From Cryptomeria japonica (Eukaryota; Streptophyta; Pinopsida; Cupressales; Cupressaceae): 64,000 nucleotides of DNA. The translations under genes were made by a program, and so were the position numbers. Shown one piece after another: positions 12,539 through 23,637 of the stretch. Below the pieces are notes generated by a model. That model was not told where the DNA came from. It ran no database searches and was given only the letters and a program-made list of their open reading frames with translations. Positions within the stretch are counted from its first letter, which is position 1. Each line of letters starts with the position of its first letter. The stretch is taken from positions 186,944,270 through 187,008,269 of the forward strand of contig NC_081406.1 of NCBI RefSeq assembly GCF_030272615.1, read 5' to 3'.

Positions 12539-13320
12539 TTAGAGAACTGACTTTTTTGAGCAGACAGCGTGACAATCAACATTAGCCTTCCATATGGCTA
12601 GCATGGTTGGGTTGTGAACATTGAGATGACTATCAGTCCTTGCTGGTTTGTAGGATGGGCTATTATTATGGTCTATTGTGAATGTTGAGTTTTGTTGTTC
12701 AGTCCAAGGTGCTTTGTAATGACATTCAAGTGTTCTGATGTTCTTTTTCAAGCAGGTAAACTTTGAACACTTTGTATGATATTGAACAACATTCACCAAT
12801 TCAGTGTAGTCTGTACAAGGATCAGATCTAAAAAATGGCATCTATGTTTGATAGACATGGATCAGAAATTGCAAGTGTATACTGCCTATTTCATCGCTCT
12901 GCTTCAGTGCGTGGATTCCATGCTATGATGTATTAGTTAACCCTTTCAAATTAGATCTACGGACAATAAGGATTTCTAAATCTTGAATTTTCCATGGCAA
13001 GGCAATAGCAATTTCTAAAATATCTTGTGGGAAGTTAATTGTGTGGCCTGAATATCTATATTGCCCTCTCCTTGCATGAGTAACTTGCAAAACAAGAGCA
13101 ATCCTTTCTATGAGCATTTCTTCTACTTGTGAAAGACACTTTAAAATATAAGGTTGCTCACCTGGGTCCATATTGTTTGATGAAGAGAAATAGTGAATGC
13201 CTCTTTCAATATAACATCTCATGCAAACAGCTGCATTATCTGCATGTTTAATAATCATGCCCACATAACTTTCTCTACAAATAGAACATACCTATGTGAG
13301 CTCCAACTTGTCAAATTTTT
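12539..13320 (-). pseudogene. RepHel N-terminal region (DUF6570-like) with HUH core missing
   Basis: 12923-13264 reads as the DUF6570-like Helitron segment: paired Cys residues (VCSICRESY just upstream, then VCMRCYIERG), NNMDPGEQPYILKCLSQVEE, FPQDILEIA and ILIVRRSNL. Only about 80 bp later the frame at 12539-12841 starts in the C-terminal half of the Rep region (CTDYTELVNVVQYHTKC, LNVHNPTMLAIWKANVDC). The intervening part, where the GLPHxHxL two-histidine motif and catalytic tyrosines of the HUH nuclease belong, is absent, which points to an internal deletion. Confidence 0.7.
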
Positions 13321-13330
13321 TTTCAGAAGT

Positions 13331-14985
13331 TAGACAATGTGTGTTGGAATGTAGGACTCCATAGAATGAGTGTAGGTGCAGTACAATATTCTCGAGGAAC
13401 ATTATTTGGCTGAGGGTCATTGGTTTGCATTTCTAATAGTGTGTATAAGTCACTATCAGATGCTTGTTGTGCATATCATTTCATTTGTCGTTTGTTGGAG
13501 ATATTGAACCTATTCTTTGTATAGTAAGTTCTATTTGTTTTCTTCCTCCTGGATTTGATAGCATCACCTTGTTGTGTGGAAGGTTGTATAGATATCTAGT
13601 ATTTGTAAGAGAATATAACTGTGTTAGAATTGTAACAATTGAAGAGAGAAGGGATTGAAGCATGTATGATACCGAGGATATAGTTACATTATCTTGTATT
13701 AATGGAACTGTAAGAAAATCAAGGCATATGCATAGGCATCTAATATATATTTCTAAACTTACATATTTTTATATAGATAAATACGTGTGTATATATATGC
13801 ACATGAAAATACATATACATGCATACATACCTATGTACATAGATATACATATGTATGTAAATACATATATATGTGTAATCAAGCATATACATATATATAA
13901 ATACATGTGAATCTATATAAGAACATATATATGTTTGTTTTGTGGATAGTTTTAGGTGGAATACAAACGTTTTTGGATTGTGATGTCTGTTTTTTGCTTG
14001 AATCTTGGTGAAGTGGCGAACAAAAAGTCATGTGAACTGAAAATCGCTAAATCATAATCTGTCATCTTCTTGTCTTTTGTTTCTGGTTGTCATTTCCTTG
14101 TGAATTATATTTGCTTTGCAAGATCTCAGTTGATTATTGTTTACTTTGGTGAGTGGACACTTTAGCTATGAGATCCTTTGCTGAAGTCATTATATATTCT
14201 GCAAGGCAACTAACCAGTATAGATGAGTATGTAGTCAAACATATTGTGCAATGCAGCGACCAGTGCTTTCAAGAAAAGTTAAACACCTTGTATATTTAGA
14301 AGTACATACACATATGTATTTATCTATATGCAGAGATGCACATTATTAGTGTACAATATGTAAGTTCAAACATAAATATGCACATGGTTGTATGTATTCT
14401 AAAACATGTAAGCATAGATGCATATTATAGATATTCTTATTGTCGACATTGATATAAAGAAGTTACTTATTTAATAAAGAAATGGAAGTATTTTTCTATT
14501 ACAATATCTATGCGTACATAAATGAACTAATTTAAATTATAATATGATGTGCAAAACTAATAAGGATGACATAAAGAAAGCATATGCCAGAAAGAAAGTA
14601 TTTGGAAACAAATAAAATTCTAATGCATGCACAACAGGATGGCAATAACAACATGGAGGCTTCAGATTTGTTAGATAGAGTAAATTATACTGTCACAAGA
14701 GAAAGTACTTATCAATGTAAGAAATATATATTTATATAGGTACTTGACCAGTTACAGAAATATATGCAAATACAATTATGGAAATATATAAACAAACATG
14801 TCCACAACGTAGGATTGAAAGGAAAATAGACAAGCTTATAAAAACATCCAAATGTACAACTTACTATAGGATCATACATCTATAAAATATATAAATTTTG
14901 AAATGTAATAAGTATTGTATGAAGTGAAATTAGTGTAATTAGGTAAGAGGTCTAGTACAGGGCTAAGGTTGAGCAGAGAGGTGAG
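13331..14985. other. Non-coding Helitron spacer with TATA/CATA simple repeat
   Basis: Between RepHel and RPA there is no supportable gene. 13745-13935 is an imperfect run of ATATATGCACAT/ACATACATAC units, strongly AT-rich; a similar run occurs on the other side of the nested element at 46195-46345. The rest is AT-rich unique-looking sequence. Confidence 0.6.
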
Positions 14986-14989
14986 CAAT

Positions 14990-15417
14990 CTCTGCAAGTA
15001 AAGCATCACACTCAGCTTTATAATCAACATCGCAGATTTGTTTAACTGTAACCTTCATCTTAGGTTCATAATTGTATGTGTAAGTTTCATTCATAAAAGG
15101 TAACTGTAATTGCATTCTACCATGGTCATTTGATATCTAGGACAAAACCATTAATCATCAACCTGCTGAGTGCATTTTTTCTTACAAAGTTTACCATTAA
15201 CTTTTAGTGGACAAGTTGTGTAATAGAAATTTTTATCTGTTACATTCACAAATCTTAGAACAACAACTATAGTCGTTTGAATTGTTTCTAGTTTGAAACT
15301 CATGCGTTCATGGATTGATGCAATAGTCATTCTAGTGTATCTTCCATCAATATGAGTAAATCCTGTAGAGAAATCATGAGAATGCAATGGAAGACATCCT
15401 CTTAGCATGAGGGGTTC
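14990..15417 (-). pseudogene. Helitron RPA1-like gene, C-terminal part (DBD-C)
   Basis: The second half of the RPA1-like gene, interrupted upstream by the LTR element. The minus strand reads HIDGRYTRMTIASIHERM, RFVNVTDKNFYYTTCPL and GKLCKKKC, matching the start of the RPA70 DBD-C OB fold and its zinc ribbon. After an in-frame TAA at 15151 the same frame continues WFCPRYQMTMVECNYSYLL, where the second zinc pair reads Cys-Pro-Arg-Tyr (a lost cysteine). Further downstream the frame decays. Intact RPA1 binds single-stranded DNA; Helitron copies are thought to assist transposition. The first codons join in frame to 43838 across the GGTTC duplication. Confidence 0.8.
15413..15417. repeat. Target-site duplication GGTTC, left
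   Basis: GGTTC directly precedes the outer 5' LTR and recurs at 43833-43837 directly after the 3' LTR, inside the RPA1-like coding sequence. Confidence 0.9.
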
Positions 15418-15489
15418 TCTTATGCCCTGTATATCTATCCCCTATTAGTTTCCTTGTCTTGAAATATGGGTCCCCTATTTTTGTTTCTT

Positions 15490-16455
15490 TACTTTAGCCA
15501 CCTCGGAACTTCGGACCTCCAGAGTCTCGAGGTTGGTATTTTCTCTTGTGTTTTGTGTTCCTCACCTCGGGATTCCGGAGTCCCGAGGTGTGTTTTTGAG
15601 TTTCTCACCTCGAAACTCTAGACTCCTGTAGTCTCGAGGTGAGTTGTGTCTTGTCCACCTCAGAACCCTGGAACCCCGAAGTCCCGAGGTGGATCCTTAT
15701 GTGATTTTTTTCTTTCCTACCTCAGAACCCTAGAACCTTGGAGTCCTGAGGTGCAATGTTTTGTTCTTTGTTTTTTCGTTGTCGAGCTCGGAACCCCAGA
15801 GTCCCAAGGTCTATTTTAAAGCATTCGTACGGACGAGTTTTGGGGGGGGGGGTATAAATATGAATAGTAAGATTTTTGAAGCTCATTTGTGCATTCCACC
15901 TTCAGAGCTCTTGCTTCCTTTCCACTCGACTGCATGCTTCCGAACTTACGAGATCCCTTCGCGTTCTTGGGCATTTCATTTCACTAGGTCGGTGATTTTT
16001 TCTTGCTCTCTTTTTCATTTGTAGGTTAGATTTTTCTTTTTTTTTTGTCGCGGGTTTTTGTTTGTTTTTCTTCTTTTCTTGTTTTTTCATTTTGTGTTCC
16101 CGTGTGACCTAGTTCCAACCCCGAAACCTCGGGCCCCCGGAGTGCTGGGTTGATTAAATTCCCAAACCCAGAACCCCAGAGTTTCGAGGTCCACCTTTAT
16201 AAGTCCTCTTTCTAAAGTCCTATTGGGTATCTTTTATTTGGCTCACGACCCTGGAGTATTGAGATGAGCCTAAATTCCCTAACTCAGAACCTTGGAGTTC
16301 TGAACTTCATCCATGCATACCTAGACTGGAACCCTAGAACCCCATAGTTCTGAATCCTGTTTTAAAGTTGTCTAGCCCAGAACCCCGAAGTTCCAGACCT
16401 TGTTTTTAAAGGAAAACTTCCTACCCCTGGACTCCAAAACCCTAAAGTCCTGAAG
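15490..16455. repeat. Array of palindromic hairpin units in 5' LTR
   Basis: About 13 degenerate copies of a 26-35 bp palindrome with consensus close to ACCTCGGAAC..GGAGTCCCGAGGT, spaced about 40-80 bp with T-rich spacers. The clearest, 15563-15590, has a perfect 10-bp stem (CACCTCGGGA / TCCCGAGGTG) and an 8-nt loop. Units 1-6 lie upstream of the TATAAATA box, units 7-13 between it and the ORF start. The same array occurs in the 3' LTR at 38055-39115. Confidence 0.85.
15842..15860 (+). promoter_or_regulatory. G-run plus TATAAATA box in 5' LTR
   Basis: Eleven G residues followed directly by TATAAATA (15853-15860). The same arrangement is at 38462-38477 in the 3' LTR, with eight G. It could drive a transcript beginning near 15885 and carrying the LTR-internal ORF. 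Confidence 0.55.
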
Positions 16456-16491
16456 TGAATGAATTTTTAATATTTTGGATAAGGAATTGAA

Positions 16492-16510
16492 ACTTGCTTT
16501 CTTCTTGCAG
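16492..16510 (+). promoter_or_regulatory. Candidate 3' splice site before LTR ORF
   Basis: The pyrimidine-rich TTGCTTTCTTCTTGCAG ends 14 bp before the ORF ATG at 16525 and is conserved before the ATG at 39174 in the other LTR. The donor site is not identified with confidence. Confidence 0.45.
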
Positions 16511-16524
16511 ATTCAATCAGTTAG

Positions 16525-19500
16525 ATGGACTCAACTTCTAGCAAAAGAGGCAAGGATATTGATCGACTTCCAACGACCATGAAATACCACTATCAAGGAC
16601 AGGTCTACGCCTCAAAGTTGGATGATCAGGTCAAATGGATCATTGACACTGAAATTGGCCATATCAAAATTGAGGCCATCAGAGCCTAGCTGGATAAGCC
16701 AAGATTGGAGGCCCCACATAGGAGAATCAAAAGATCGGGCCTAGTAGAGGTGACCATCTTTCTACAATCGGTGTAGGCACGTAAGTTCATAATGACAATT
16801 GCCCAATTTTACAACCTTAACACTAGAAAGTGCACCAAAGTAGAAGGAAAAACAATCATAGATTTGTCCCCTAATATGCTGGAATTCGTGTTCGACATCC
16901 TAATCAAAGATGAGATATTCCTCTCAACCGGAGAGGAGGCCTTAAAGGTATGGAATGACAAAGTTACGGTGAACAAAAGGCACATGAATGAGAGCTGGTT
17001 GGAGGAAGAGAGGAAACCAGGTCTGAAGGCAACAAAGATCCTGAGAGAAGACTTGAAGGAGCCCCAAAGGGACTTGATTATCATGCTAAGCAGGGCCTTT
17101 GGCAAACCCGATTGTAAACACTTCCATCCGTGGATGTTTCAGTTCATGACTACCATCTTGGTGGGAAAGAAATATTTTTATTGGCCTCAGATCCTCTTAG
17201 ACAACATCTGCAAGCAAATGAAGGAGGTCCACTAGACCAAGAAATTCTTATTCACATCTTATGTCATCTGGGTGGCCGCAAGAGCTGGCAAATTCCTAGG
17301 CTTACAGGTGGAAGGTCAACTAGGAGAGCAAGAAGGATAAAAGAAGGTATGGGAATATTATTCCCAACTTCCTCTAATCAATGCAAAGACCCATTTCAGG
17401 AGGATCAATGATGCCTTCATTTTTCCTGTGATAATCAAACTAATAGGAGATATAGGATACCGGACTAGCCTGAAGGCTATGGCTATTATTCGAGAGTGGG
17501 CATGTTGGTTTATCCAAAATCCATGTTCCACTTACATTAGGGTTAGGGGATTCATAGGGAACCCAATGCTGCTTCCCAGGTATTGTAATGATAGGATAAT
17601 TTTGTTAGAATATATCAGGCAATTACTAGGCCTCCCGTCCCTCTTGTCATCTATGCATAAAACATGTATTGATGTTTCAGTATCTACTGGATACTTCTCA
17701 TGCTCTAAGATACAAGTGGTGAAGTTAGCAGAGTTAGAGCTGCACAATATGAACCTAAAAGAATTTGATTATTCTAGAGAATTCTTTGGTCCCTACGAGA
17801 AGCTCAAGCAAGCTATGCCTAAGGCATATGAGGGACATAAGCCTAGACTGGAGGATTTTTGGGCTAACCTCTAGGACAATTTTGAAGTAAGAGAGAAAAA
17901 TTATAATAGGTGATCAATGCCACATATAAAAGATTTTAAAATTGAGACCAATCTCCCTAAAGACCTCAGGGACGATGGAGACCTATTTGATGCTGCTTAC
18001 AAAGGGCTAGAAATTGATAAAAAGACCCTCTCCCCAATAAGGTGGTCTATGAATGAGGACATGAATATAGAAAAGATCTCCCAAGTGATCATCAATAGGA
18101 CCAAACAATGGCTAATTCAAAGGGTCAGGCCGAGTGCCTCAAAGGGAAAAAATGTAGTCTACCTCAGGGGTACCTCAGTCAAGGGGTTATAGGGAGTATG
18201 CTCAAAAGAAAAGATCAAATTCAAGAAAGAATACATCTACCGACCCTAATGAAGAAGTGGGGCCCTAAGATAGCAATGAGCATGTAATGAGAATACTTAG
18301 TGAGAAGACGAGGGAGTCTGAGTTGTTAAAGAAGGTGACAGACCTCAGAGTGACAGATGGATTAGGAGCAATACCACTAGCCAAAGTCCTTCCACCAAGG
18401 ACAACTATAGGGAAGGCTGCAAGAGAGGGCACTCAAGAGCAAGAGGAAGGAATAGAAATAAATGAAGATGTACCCGTTAAACCTCCTCCAGTAGCTACAT
18501 TGGATGTTCCAGTTTCCAATGCCCCTGTACCACCATCAATTAATGTAACCATAGGGCAGATGAGGATACAAGGATTCAAGTCCAGCACTGAAGAGGTGAT
18601 TATTAAAAATGTAGAATCGAATTTGAATCAAGAAGAGGATCAGCCCAACCAACAACGATCACTTAGAGAGGAGAAAGAACGAGATGAAGCAGGAGATCTG
18701 CTAACTGAGAGATTAGTCTTAACTCCTCAAGACCAAGAAGACCTCTTTAAAGACATAGCTACCGAGCAAAGTAGAACAAAGGTAGAAGTAGATGAGGAGA
18801 TAACATTCAATGAAGAAGTCAACGATAAATTAGGAGAGTTGCACAAGAAGAAACAACTAAATACTAATATTTCTCTCCAAATGAATCTGGCCCGTCAAGT
18901 CGCTTCACCTCATGATCCTAAACAAACAGATGTAGAAGAGAGGGATGAAGTAGAGGAACAAGATGAGGTGCATATTGTAACTGCTGACATAGTGTAACAT
19001 CAAGGTGACAAAGATCAAGACATACCATAGTGGGTCGAATTTACTTTCGAGAAGAAGAAGAGAAAGGCAGACCTCCCTAAGGTGACATTGCAACAGGTAA
19101 TCATGGAGGAGCCCCCAAAGGTTAAGAAGCCAAAAATTGTACATCTCTTATTAAGAACAGGTTTCGGTAAAGTGGTTATAGATGTGGCAGTTCCACTCCA
19201 GGTTGAAGGTCAAGCTTTTCCTAAATATCAAGTATCCAAAGTGAATTTGGGTAAACAAACAAAGTGGGGAGAGCTAGACACTCTAGAACTAGCCACTAGT
19301 GTTGTTAGGGGGCATTTGGAGAAGGAGCATACATCCAACATGGAGCTTAAAGAAAAACTAGGGCAATACAAGAAGTTGTTATTAAAAATAAGAAAACCTC
19401 TAGACTCTTGTAGGGCTGACAACCTACCATCAACCTCATCACTACCAGAGGGAGAAGTGAAGGCATTAGTGGAGGTGAGATGGGTGGCCGCTGCAGCTAA

Positions 19501-20173
19501 ATCATGGGTCCAAATAAATGTAGCTAAAATTAGATTATTTTTACGGGATACGATGGGGATATACCGAGAGGGAGTACATGTAGGCAGAGCATTAGCTTCT
19601 TTTTCTACGCAATGGGAATGAAAGCTAAGCATTTTTAATAAGCACTTTCAGATTTTGAATAAAGTTTTGCATCTAGGGGAACGGGTAATAATGGAGGAGG
19701 ATCTCTTGGGAAGAGATTATTGTAAGAATTTGCAATCTTACGAATACATTTTGGAACTGAAGATTGAAATGCTTCAATAGTATGTGAAGGATATGGTTGA
19801 GATCTGAGTCCCTCTCCTTAGGGAAATTTTGAAATATGAGAATTTTGTAAAGCATTTGCTCGAAGCTTTTGGATTGGGGTTGACCAATACAGGGATCATG
19901 GAGGAAGGGAAAGTTTTGAATCAGTGGGATGCATATGAGGCCCAACATTTGGGACCTCTGGCTCAGTTTTATGTCACTCTCATGGACATATATACGTACC
20001 TGATTACCCAATGTAAAGAGGTGGCAGAGACAATGGGGGAGTTAGAGAAAGGAAAGAAGCATGCAAAGGAAGTTTTGATGAAATACAAATTTAGAATTAA
20101 ACATGTAGCTGATCCTCCTATTCAAGTTGTTGAATGCATTTTCGATAATTATAGATTTTTTATTAAAAAGTGA
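16525..20173 (+). pseudogene. LTR-embedded ORF of over 1,000 codons, 5' copy, unknown family
   Basis: From ATG 16525 (MDSTSSKRGKDIDRLP...) one frame continues to 18192 and a second frame from about 18200 to 20173, broken by stops that are mostly TAG. The switch of frame is at an A-rich run near 18150. The first half is globular-looking (LEFVFDILIKDEIF, SRAFGKPDCKHFHPWMFQFM, AIIREWACWFIQNP). The second half is charged with Glu-rich segments, a Pro/Val stretch (PVKPPPVATLDVPVSNAPVP) and a likely coiled coil (HLEKEHTSNMELKEKLGQYK). No gag, protease, RT or integrase motif is visible and I do not recognise it. It lies entirely inside the LTR and so exists in two copies. A retroviral parallel is an accessory gene located in the LTR, but homology is not implied. 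Confidence 0.7.
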
Positions 20174-21220
20174 AAGATGAACACATAGCTGCTAAAGATA
20201 GAAGGCCTTTTGCATGACTCCCAATTTTATATTTTTAGCTGCAGCTCCAACTCATGTTCCAATTGTGAGCAAAATTCTGCATGACTACGAAAGCTTGGTT
20301 CACCCAGCATGGTCTTCTTAGTGCTCATGCAACCTCCATTTCGTAGTAGTTAACTAGAATATTAAGGCAAAAACTTGCAAGTTAACTGCGACTCCTAGTT
20401 TGAGTTCTTAATTTAGGTTAGATTTATTTCCTAGATAGTAGGGCAGAAAAACTCTATAAATTCAGAATTTGGATTCATTTGTAAGGGTCCCCAAACTGAT
20501 GATTTGTGGTCCACTTAGAGATTTTTAGATTAGTTTGCAAATTGTTAAGAATTTGCGTTATTTTTGTTACACTTTCTTTGAAATTAATAGAAGAAGCAGC
20601 TTGTAGATTACCTAATCTACGTCTATATTCTACGAAATTGTTCTGTGTAATCTGGTAACATCTATTATTTGGAATTAGCAATGTGGTTTTATCTTATGCT
20701 TATTGATTTATGACTCATATTTTGCATGTAAGTGGTGTATGAGAATTATTGTGGTAAGCGATATTATTGGTGATTTTATTTCCATAAGTCTATGAAGTTG
20801 AAGATTTTTCAGGTTTACTGGAGGTCAGTTGTTGAATGCTAATTTGAATAATATTTGATAATTTCTTGGATTGTAGAGAGTTAACTGAGTAGTTTGTTAA
20901 GTTGTTATTGAATTGGTTTCTTTTTTGTTTTCTTGTTCCCTTTACTCTTCACAGTTTTTTTTCTAGAGAATCTTAAATCATAAAATACAAAAAAAAGGAG
21001 GAAGTTAAGCCATTAATGATCAACGAAATTTGATTTTAACCAGTAGGCCCCTTAACATGTACAACCACATCAACCATTGGGCTTCCCATCACCATCGTCA
21101 CCTGACTATAGAGATCTTGGAGTATCAAGTTTTCCTAAACTCATTGCTTTTTAGTAAAGGTGGTGAGTGTTCACATTGGCTACCTGACTATTGGCGGGTG
21201 TGTCAAAACAGTCATCAACA
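20174..21220 (+). other. LTR 3' quarter with core promoter/polyA-like signals
   Basis: No ORF is conserved in both LTRs here. TATAAA at 20455-20460 is followed by GAATTTGGATTC and a GTAAGGGTCC stretch; AATAGA near 20585 could serve in 3' end formation. In the other LTR the TATAAA reads TGTAAA (42886). This would be the conventional U3/R boundary if the ORF lies in U3. Confidence 0.45.
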
Positions 21221-21225
21221 AAAAC

Positions 21226-21243
21226 TGGTGCTATAAGGAGGGC
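21226..21243 (+). other. Candidate primer-binding site of outer element
   Basis: TGGTGCTATAAGGAGGGC starts five bases after the 5' LTR. The TGG start and position fit a tRNA-primed site; it resembles a TGGCGCC-type PBS with C-to-T changes. The tRNA cannot be named with confidence. Confidence 0.5.
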
Positions 21244-21275
21244 CTTATATTAGTTCCCTCATTGGTTAACCACGT

Positions 21276-21757
21276 ATGGTGCTTCCAGGAGATGAACTTT
21301 TTCCCTTTACCCAACCTAACCTCAACTACGAGCAAGATGACATTCTCACTCAACTATACGATCTTGCTTGGGACAGTACAAGAGATTATAACGATTGGCT
21401 ACGAGCACGACAAGTCTTGGACAACGAAAGACAAAAGGCTATACTTATAGAAGAGGGGGCACAAAGACAACTTCATCCACAGGAAAATCCACAAGATAAC
21501 CCACAAGAAAACCCACAAGAAAAACCACAAGAAAATCTACAACCACCTCCACAACCAGAAAATTGAGGCACTAAGTTGGATCGTATATCATCTTTCTCTC
21601 CTGAGAGATTCCACATAATCCATAGGAAAAGCTAAGGGACAACCTTCAACATCTTCACCAGCGCAATCATCCATACCCAATGTAGAAGATCGACTGATTC
21701 CTAGTCCTCAACCTATTGCCGCACCTTTTGTTACTCAACATCCACTGTGACCACCTC
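21276..21757 (+). pseudogene. Outer element gag N-terminal leader, Pro/Gln/Asn repeat
   Basis: ATG 21276 opens 96 codons ending in a short tandem peptide repeat (PQENPQDNPQENPQEKPQEN), encoded by about five 15-bp units at 21478-21545. After the TGA, coding-like sequence continues in another frame (QPSTSSPAQSSIPNVEDRLIP...) to the gag core, with a further TGA at about 21748 where CGA would be expected. Probably the disordered N-terminus of gag. Confidence 0.5.
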
Positions 21758-21759
21758 CA

Positions 21760-21927
21760 ATGGCCTACATTAACCAAGACCACACACCACTAGGAACTAT
21801 ATCAGGGGGCATATATGACCTACCTAGAAACATAGATAAATTTTGTAGCAAATTCTATTATTTAGGGGGCAGGACGGTTGATGAGGATATTGAAGCATTC
21901 AAAAATGCATTCGTTCGTAATAACATC
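21760..21927 (+). pseudogene. Outer element gag core, first part
   Basis: Reads MAYINQDHTPLGTISGG...KFYYLGGRTVDEDIEAFKNAFVRNN and is then cut by the inner LTR element at the ACATC duplication. The reading frame resumes at 30763. The EDDIEAFKNAF...-type pattern leads into the retrotransposon gag (CA-like) domain. Confidence 0.75.
21923..21927. repeat. Target-site duplication ACATC, left
   Basis: ACATC precedes TGTGTGGGGG at 21928 and recurs at 30758-30762 after the right LTR. Confidence 0.92.
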
Positions 21928-23620
21928 TGTGTGGGGGAAAAAGTGACACTAAGCAAACATGCCCTAATCTCACTTTCAACCACACACTTGTGGAATACGA
22001 AAGAGCCTAGAGGTATCACATAATTGGCTACTTCTTTTTGTGGAAGAGAGAGCCACGGGCTACCTATTAGGATTTCTATTCCTTTGTTGCAATTGAAAGA
22101 TAAAATGATGCAAGTTCAATCCCTAACCCCAAAGTGCAAGTATGAACTAATAACAAGATTGCAGAATTGAACTTAAACAATGGAAAGCTGTAAACACAAG
22201 AATAAGACAAGAATGCAAATGCATACCCAGAGTCAAAATCTGAGTGAAAATGTTTGGGACGGGGGCGCGGGCGCCACTATCCTGATTCTGCCCCTGAAAT
22301 TGCTCCGAAAACTACTGTTTTGCAACCTGGAAAGCTGTCAAAAATGCTGAAAACTGCTGTCTGATAGAAGGACCAGGGCGCCCAGCGCCCCTGTCCCAGG
22401 GACTAGGGTGCCCAGCGCCCCTATCCTGGCAGGACCAGGGCACCCCACGCCCCTATCCTAGCTTTCTGGGCTGGAATTTGGTGTGTTGTTCGGTCTCCGT
22501 CTGCTTCTTTCGGATCTGCAACTTACGACGTTGTCTGAATCCCGAAATCTGCACTTATATCTGAAAAGGTGTTTTGGGCGGCTATATAGGGTTTTGCCTT
22601 AGTCAAACCCCCGCTTTGGTGATTTCCACCTCCATGAATAGCCAAGTTGTATTGTAAAAGTAATGTGTGTGTAGACCTTGTGTGTGTGCAAGATCCTAAG
22701 ATGCAAGTAAGCAAACTAGAGCAACCTAGAAAGTAAACCCTAATTGCTTGTAAATGATAATGTAAATGCTCCAAATCAAGATGCAAAGTGATCTAAAGCA
22801 TGAATACAAATGATATAATGAAGCTTATGCAAAGACATGAAAACAATATGAAATCATACCCAACCCCAAGGGAGGGGTACAAGCCAATCTTCAGTCGGTA
22901 ATCCCCTATTGTTCTTCAATGCCTTCAAAGCCTTAAATGGATGAATGAAATTGATGGATGCTTGATGGATGAATGTTGAATGTTGTTGAAGTCTTCAAAG
23001 ATCTTCTCTTTCACTACATAGAAGGTCCTTGAAACCAAAAATTCCGGATCCTTTCAAATGAAGAAAGAGAGCTCTTATATATGAAACCCTAGGTCCTAAT
23101 TCCAACTTTTGGCCGACCTAGAGATTGAATCTCCCACCAATTTCTTGGGGTTAAGCTTTATTTTATGATTGGATCGCGCTCCTAAAATTTCGGGAAAAAT
23201 GTCCGGGACCATGTGCACGCCGGGCGCCATGGTCCTCTCCGGGCGCCATGGTCCTGACAACTTTTCACCAAATTTTCAGGGCCGTCGGATATGATGATTT
23301 TAGAGAGAATCCCGAAGTTACAGGTGATTTCGAGATGTTTTGACCCTCGAAATCAAGCCCCCAAGTTCAAAATAGGACCTAATTAGGGTTTTTGATTAAA
23401 TGATGTATTGGAAGAATAAAATGAAAGGGGCACACTTTAATGAAAGGGCCCAACTTTATAATGTGGAACATGATGAAATAGGACCTTAGACCTAATTAAT
23501 TTGATTAATTAAGTGCTAAAGGGGAAATGCAATGCAAAATGCAAAATGCGCCAAGGCGGGTGCTAAACTAGGTGTGAAATTGTACCACTCCAGCAAGTGC
23601 GTACAATTTACGACGCTACA
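21928..23620 (-). repeat. Inner element LTR, left copy (3' LTR), 1693 bp
   Basis: Starts TGTGTGGGGGAAAAAG and ends GACGCTACA on the plus strand. Includes three GC-rich palindromic units (22370-22460) and paired GGGCGCCATGGTCC motifs (23225-23262). Read on the minus strand, the LTR starts TGTAGCGTCG. Confidence 0.92.
22370..22460. repeat. Three GC-rich palindromic units in inner LTR
   Basis: Units at 22370-22396, about 22399-22427 and 22432-22459 each read GGACCAGGGCGCCCAGCGCC then CCTGTCC with changes, so the arms GGACxAGGGGCGC and GCGCCCCTGTCC pair. The counterpart in the other LTR is 29508-29598. They stand out as an island of about 70% G+C in an AT-rich LTR (estimate by eye). Confidence 0.75.
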
Positions 23621-23637
23621 TTTAGCCCCCACTTTAG
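23621..23637 (-). other. Polypurine tract of inner element
   Basis: On the minus strand GCTAAAGTGGGGGCTAAA immediately precedes the LTR start TGTAGCG. The AGTGGGGGC core is typical of Tat/Athila-type polypurine tracts and fixes the element's orientation. Confidence 0.7.

Larger units (their letters stand above)
15418..21220 (+). repeat. Outer 5' LTR, 5803 bp
   Basis: Collinear with 37955-43832 over its whole length. It starts TCTTATGCCC (TG mutated to TC) and ends ATCAACA. It contains hairpin units, a G-run plus TATAAATA at 15853, a polypyrimidine/AG site before an ATG at 16525, a long decayed ORF to 20173, a second TATAAA at 20455 and an AATAGA near 20585. Compared with the 3' LTR it keeps about 230 bp in the ORF N-terminus that the 3' LTR lost, and lacks the 177-bp insertion. 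At 5.8 kb it is at the top of the size range known for plant LTRs (Ogre elements are comparable). Confidence 0.92.

Noticed and set aside
13745-13935. Open frame of Tyr/Ile/His residues at 13662-13910
   Set aside because: Arises from the ATATAC/CATA simple repeat; no conserved content.
15490-16455. Regularly spaced palindromes as a possible CRISPR array
   Set aside because: Units are degenerate, spacers are T-rich and not uniform in length, and the whole array is duplicated in both LTRs of a plant retrotransposon.
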